From: Erysipelotrichaceae bacterium
Lineage (GTDB): Bacteria; Bacillota_I; Bacilli_A; Erysipelotrichales; Erysipelotrichaceae
Length of the DNA stretch: 64,000 nucleotides
NCBI GenBank assembly: GCA_017512285.1
Contig: JAFWGU010000024.1
Coordinates: 20,807-84,806 of the forward strand
Direction: 5' to 3'
Shown here: one piece after another, positions 63,865-64,000 of the stretch
Layout: every line of letters begins with the position of its first letter
How positions within the stretch are numbered: the first letter of the stretch is position 1
Notes under the pieces: generated by a model
What the model was told of the DNA's origin: nothing
The model's database searches: none
What the model saw: the letters and a program-made list of their open reading frames with translations, nothing else
Translations under genes and position numbers: made by a program

Positions 63865-64000
63865 TGATACGCTAAAAGTAGACAGGTGTAAAAAAACACC
63901 CATCTACTTTTTTTAGTACAATGAAGGAAGAAAGGAAGTGATCGAGTGAGCAGAACAAGTAAGAAGAACAACATGAGAACGCCAGAGGAAAAAGAAGCGA
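63865..64000 (+). mobile_element. Probable left end of an IS3-type insertion sequence, cut by window edge
   Basis: The sequence from about 63865 changes character: a 41-base near-palindromic hairpin (63874-63914, stem AAAGTAGACAGGTGT) followed by a T-tract, a candidate AAAGGAAG binding site and a GTG-initiated ORF. The GTAGACAGG-type end and the downstream basic ORF fit IS3-family elements, but the terminal repeat and the right end are outside the window. Confidence 0.45.
63946..64000 (+). CDS. Possible transposase OrfA N-terminus, cut by window edge
   Basis: The frame from GTG 63946 reads MSRTSKKNNMRTPEEKEA and runs off the window. A basic start followed by a TPEEKEA-type segment is the usual beginning of IS3-family OrfA (helix-turn-helix) proteins. 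AAGGAAG lies 7 bases before the GTG. Too short for certainty. Confidence 0.45.
   Translation, partial: MSRTSKKNNMRTPEEKEA

Noticed and set aside
1..64000. CRISPR array, rRNA operon, integron or prophage region
   Set aside because: No tandem direct repeats with spacers, no rRNA-like stretch, and no phage structural, integrase or terminase-like genes. The gene content is ordinary chromosomal with a possible IS at the right edge.

Overview
The window reads as chromosomal DNA of a low-to-mid GC Firmicute, most likely an anaerobic gut-type member of the Erysipelotrichia or a related class. This placement is inferred from strong AGGAGG-type ribosome binding sites, extended -10 promoters (TGnTATAAT), short intergenic gaps with rho-independent terminators, a tRNA with encoded CCA, and families such as GPH sugar transporters, PreA, MATE-HATPase fusions and Imm32. 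No rRNA, CRISPR array, prophage or plasmid region was seen. The only mobile DNA is a probable IS element entering at the right edge.

Layout. 0-14.7 kb: membrane and envelope genes (DUF218 protein, a very large sensor-fused MscS channel, a VanZ-VOC fusion, a DUF2207 protein, a MATE-HATPase fusion), a flavin reductase relic, and a GntR-controlled ABC transporter operon. 14.7-25.6 kb: tRNA-Pro, a mini kinase with a membrane partner, two GH13 alpha-glucosidases, a lipase-like exported protein, a PHP phosphatase, a nitroreductase, an Imm32-like pair, and a glutathione peroxidase with an OhrR-like regulator. 25.6-41.7 kb: a STAS-HAD fusion, PreA with an extra Fe-S region, an ABC exporter, a VanX-type dipeptidase, a lipoprotein form of a class V PLP enzyme, NudC, hydrolases, and small regulators. 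41.8-44.3 kb: a purine operon carrying a stand-alone AICAR transformylase, an archaeal-type PurO IMP cyclohydrolase and a phosphoribosyltransferase. 45.1-51.5 kb: a five-gene carbohydrate operon. 51.6-59.7 kb: GNAT enzymes, XRE regulators, a PepV-type dipeptidase, a ZIP/HMA/methyltransferase operon, TatD and a GDSL esterase. 59.7-63.3 kb: an oligopeptide ABC transporter lacking a binding protein. 63.3-64 kb: an InlB-repeat-like protein and the IS edge.

The most interesting system is the 45.1-51.5 kb operon. A YihQ-family GH31 enzyme (transcribed first), a GPH-type transporter, a 3-hydroxyisobutyrate-dehydrogenase-family enzyme, a DUF4867 protein and a fucose/arabinose-isomerase-family protein form one transcription unit. 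The GH31 aligns without gaps to E. coli sulfoquinovosidase through the active site. It keeps both catalytic Asp residues and four of the five sulfoquinovose-contact residues, but has Gln where the sulfonate-binding Arg301 should be, and no known sulfoglycolysis aldolase, transaldolase or kinase is present. This suggests an uncharacterised pathway for a sulfoquinovoside-like or other C6-modified glycoside. Other unusual items are the lipobox-bearing cysteine-desulfurase-like protein, several uncommon domain fusions, and a probably leaderless transporter operon.
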